From: Gemmatimonadota bacterium
Lineage (GTDB): Bacteria > Gemmatimonadota > Gemmatimonadetes > Gemmatimonadales > Gemmatimonadaceae
Direction: 5' to 3'
Assembly (NCBI GenBank): GCA_028287225.1
Contig: JAQBPZ010000406.1
Location: 1-9,061 of the forward strand
DNA: 9,061 nucleotides
Below are positions 6,946 to 9,061 of the stretch, one piece after another. Each line of letters starts with the position of its first letter. Positions within the stretch are counted from its first letter, which is position 1. A program made the position numbers and the translations under genes. The notes under the pieces are model-generated. The model searched no databases and was not told where the DNA came from. It saw only the letters and a program-made list of their open reading frames with translations.

Positions 6946-9061
6946 CAGAACGTGGTGGTAAGCCGGAGCAGCAGCGTACGGCCAGGCAGGCTGTAGCCAC
7001 GCTTCTCGTAATAGTTCTCGTCCGTGAGGTTGGCGATGGTGAGGTCGCCGCGCAGCCGTTCGGTGATCCGGACTCCGCCAGTTGCATCGAGTACGAGGAA
7101 TGGCGGATATTCGACGTCCGCCGTGATCGTCGGGTCCGAGAAGTCCGCATCACGGCGGCGACCGACGTAACGCGCACCGAAGCGCCCGCGCATCAGGCGG
7201 AAATCGTCGTAGTCGAGCGCACCGGTTACCGTGGCGCGAGCCACGTTCCGGATCGGCTGCTCCGTCTCGGAACCGAAGATGAATGCCTGCGCGAGCGACG
7301 CTGGAGTGACGTTCTTCCGCGTGCCCGCCCCCGTGGTGTCGACGGATGCGGTACGCGTACGTTCCACCGCGGTGACCAGCCGCGTGTACTCGCCGCTGAG
7401 CCGCAGCCGATAGGCACGGTGCAATGCCGCCCCGAGGTCGTATCCCGCGCTCGTCTCAATGCCACGCATCCGCGCGGTACCCGCATTCACCGAGGTCTGG
7501 ATGCGGCTCACCTGATAGCCGTCCACCGTGGTGGGCCTGCTGCCCGCTGCGTAGCTCGCGCGTGCGGACGTGATCCGGTCACGCACGTTCGTCGCGAACA
7601 CGGTCACGTCGGCATCGAACCCCCCTGTGGGCATGATAGTGAAGCCGCCATCGAGAGTGGTCGCGTGCTCTGGGAGCAATGTGCCATTGCCGATCGTGAT
7701 GGCCACGACATTGTTCACCGGAGCGGTCTGGGTGAGGCCGGCGCGCGAGAAGGCGTCAGGAGTCACGAAACCACGGCCGACGCTTCCGTGCGCGCGGATG
7801 GTGGATACCAGGGGCACGACGAGACCGGCGCTCGGGTTGAACACCGTGAATTCGTCGCTGGCGGGCAGCACATCTGTCCGCAGCGGAGTCTCCAGGAGTC
7901 TCACCCGCACCTGGTCCAGGCGCGCACCGACGGTCAGAATTGCGCGGTCACCGAACAGCGAGCTGCGGCCCTGAGCGAACATGGCGGCCGAACCGTTGCG
8001 CGAGTTCGGACTGAACGTGCCCACTGCGGAGTCGGGGGCGGCGTACCGGCTGGACTTTGCCTGTGCCCGCGATGCGTCGGCACCCGCGGTGAGCGCAACG
8101 GGCCCGAGCTGCGTCGTGCCCTCGAGTTGCGCGCCCGCTGTCGTGGTGACCTGTGTGAAGTTGACGAACCGCGAAGCGCTGGCGTTGTTGAAGTAGTTGC
8201 CCGTCTCGCGCCCTTCGTAGGCACGCAGGCGGAAGGTGCCACGAGCGCCGCTGCCGCTGAGGGCCAGCTCGGTGCCGCCGCGGTTGACATTCTTGAATGC
8301 ATTCTGGGCATCGCCGTAGTTGATGTCGCCCGCCGTCTCAACATCGTGCGCCCTCAGCGCGTCGCCGCGAGCGTCGAGACGAAGACCACCGCCCAGGGTG
8401 ATTCCCACACGGGCCGCGCCACTGCCATAGCGGTACCGCGTGCCATTGCGGACCTGGCCGCTGCCGACCTCGTCGACCTCCACGCGGCGGCCATCCGGAA
8501 AGATCCGCGTCGCAGTCGAGGCGCCCAGCGCATTCCGGAAGGTGTTGCCGCTCCCGATTCGGTACGCATCGCCCGCTTGGTAGAAATGCCCGTCGATGTC
8601 CGCATCGAACCGCTCATTCACCCGTCCGCCCGCGTGTCCGATGACGTCGGATGTGGTGAACGTGCCGCGCGCGGCGGAGAGCATGCCGCTTCGTCCGCTG
8701 GTTGTGCGCCGCGTGATGACGTTCACTACACCCGCCTCGGCGCTCGATCCGTAGAGTGCCGAGGCGGCGCCCTTGAGCACCTCGATCCGCTCGACACCGG
8801 CAAGGTCGAGCAGGGCGAGGTTCGTGACGTCGGCGGGACGGCCGTCCACGAGCAGGAGGGTGCGCTTCTGCAGTCCGCCCGTCTCTGGCCGGAAGCCCCG
8901 GATACCCACGCCGGCGAGGAGGCTGGGGTATTGGACGATGTTGAGGCCGGCCGCGCGCTTAAGGAGGTCGGCCACGTCGAGTGCTGGCGTCTTCGCGATC
9001 TCGTCGCTCGACACGACGCGCACGCGCTGCGCGACGTCGGCCTGTGCGGTGGCGGTGCGAG
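6945..9061 (-). CDS. btuB: TonB-dependent outer-membrane receptor, BtuB-like (5' end cut by window edge)
   Basis: Outer-membrane beta-barrel transporter, probably for cobalamin or other corrinoids, energised by TonB. The frame is open to the right edge (first full codon at 9059-9057), giving 704 visible residues. The first visible residues (RTATAQADVAQ) look like the end of a signal peptide with an Ala-x-Ala type cleavage site, so the true start lies outside; the GTG at 9023 is internal. The plug domain occupies about residues 13-125: GIRGF near 52-56, LLLVDGRP near 68-75, VERIEVLKG near 89-97, ALYGSSAEAGVVNVITRR near 101-118. The rest is aromatic- and Thr/Ser-rich barrel, ending YSLPGRTLLLRLTTTF with the terminal Phe expected of an outer-membrane strand. 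It looks larger than E. coli BtuB (about 600 residues). The family call is firm; the corrinoid substrate is inferred from the overlapping cob genes, and another ligand such as a siderophore cannot be excluded from sequence alone. Confidence 0.85.
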   Translation of the reverse strand, partial: RTATAQADVAQRVRVVSSDEIAKTPALDVADLLKRAAGLNIVQYPSLLAGVGIRGFRPETGGLQKRTLLLVDGRPADVTNLALLDLAGVERIEVLKGAASALYGSSAEAGVVNVITRRTTSGRSGMLSAARGTFTTSDVIGHAGGRVNERFDADIDGHFYQAGDAYRIGSGNTFRNALGASTATRIFPDGRRVEVDEVGSGQVRNGTRYRYGSGAARVGITLGGGLRLDARGDALRAHDVETAGDINYGDAQNAFKNVNRGGTELALSGSGARGTFRLRAYEGRETGNYFNNASASRFVNFTQVTTTAGAQLEGTTQLGPVALTAGADASRAQAKSSRYAAPDSAVGTFSPNSRNGSAAMFAQGRSSLFGDRAILTVGARLDQVRVRLLETPLRTDVLPASDEFTVFNPSAGLVVPLVSTIRAHGSVGRGFVTPDAFSRAGLTQTAPVNNVVAITIGNGTLLPEHATTLDGGFTIMPTGGFDADVTVFATNVRDRITSARASYAAGSRPTTVDGYQVSRIQTSVNAGTARMRGIETSAGYDLGAALHRAYRLRLSGEYTRLVTAVERTRTASVDTTGAGTRKNVTPASLAQAFIFGSETEQPIRNVARATVTGALDYDDFRLMRGRFGARYVGRRRDADFSDPTITADVEYPPFLVLDATGGVRITERLRGDLTIANLTDENYYEKRGYSLPGRTLLLRLTTTF

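Noticed and set aside
8418..8424. GCCACTG, resembling the B12-box core of cobalamin riboswitches
   Set aside because: It is on the plus strand inside the receptor coding region, antisense to the operon, without the rest of the riboswitch fold; a seven-base chance match.
9021..9023. GTG as the start of the receptor
   Set aside because: The frame continues upstream to the window edge with a signal-peptide-like end (ATAQA), so the gene starts outside the window.

Overview
The window is one block of late-stage cobalamin (vitamin B12) genes, all on the minus strand, so transcription runs from high to low coordinates. DNA is strongly GC-rich. A TonB-dependent outer-membrane receptor means a Gram-negative (diderm) cell, and BluB, which needs O2, points to an aerobic or facultative lifestyle. 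Gemmatimonadota is my best guess from general gene style, but this is inference; nothing in the window fixes the phylum.

Layout in transcription order: (1) a BtuB-like TonB-dependent receptor whose N-terminus lies beyond the right edge (9061-6945); (2) cbiB, adenosylcobinamide-phosphate synthase (6945-5998); (3) a PLP enzyme, very likely threonine-phosphate decarboxylase CobD (6001-4877); (4) cobO/btuR, corrinoid adenosyltransferase (4874-4227); (5) cobC, alpha-ribazole-phosphate phosphatase of the histidine phosphatase family (4230-3619); (6) a single 621-residue protein that fuses BluB (DMB synthase) to CobT (DMB phosphoribosyltransferase) (3622-1757); (7) cbiA/cobB, cobyrinate a,c-diamide synthase (1760-357). 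Each junction is a stop/start overlap of 1-4 nt or a 2-nt gap, so the seven genes very probably form one translationally coupled operon. The leftmost ~280 bases hold no gene I can support. They contain a perfect 14-bp GC-rich hairpin that is the likely end of the transcript.

The genes fall into functional arms. The receptor imports corrinoids. CbiA amidates the corrin ring, and CobO adds the upper adenosyl ligand. CobD and CbiB make and attach the aminopropanol linker. CobC with BluB-CobT is a complete lower-ligand module from FMNH2 + O2 to alpha-ribazole. Missing from the window are cobyric acid synthase (CbiP/CobQ), cobinamide kinase (CobU/CobP), cobalamin synthase (CobS) and a B12 riboswitch. 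These would have to lie elsewhere, most naturally upstream of the receptor past the right edge.

The most notable item is the BluB-CobT fusion with both active sites apparently intact. The rest is a compact but recognisable B12 operon, and I do not see evidence of an undescribed system.
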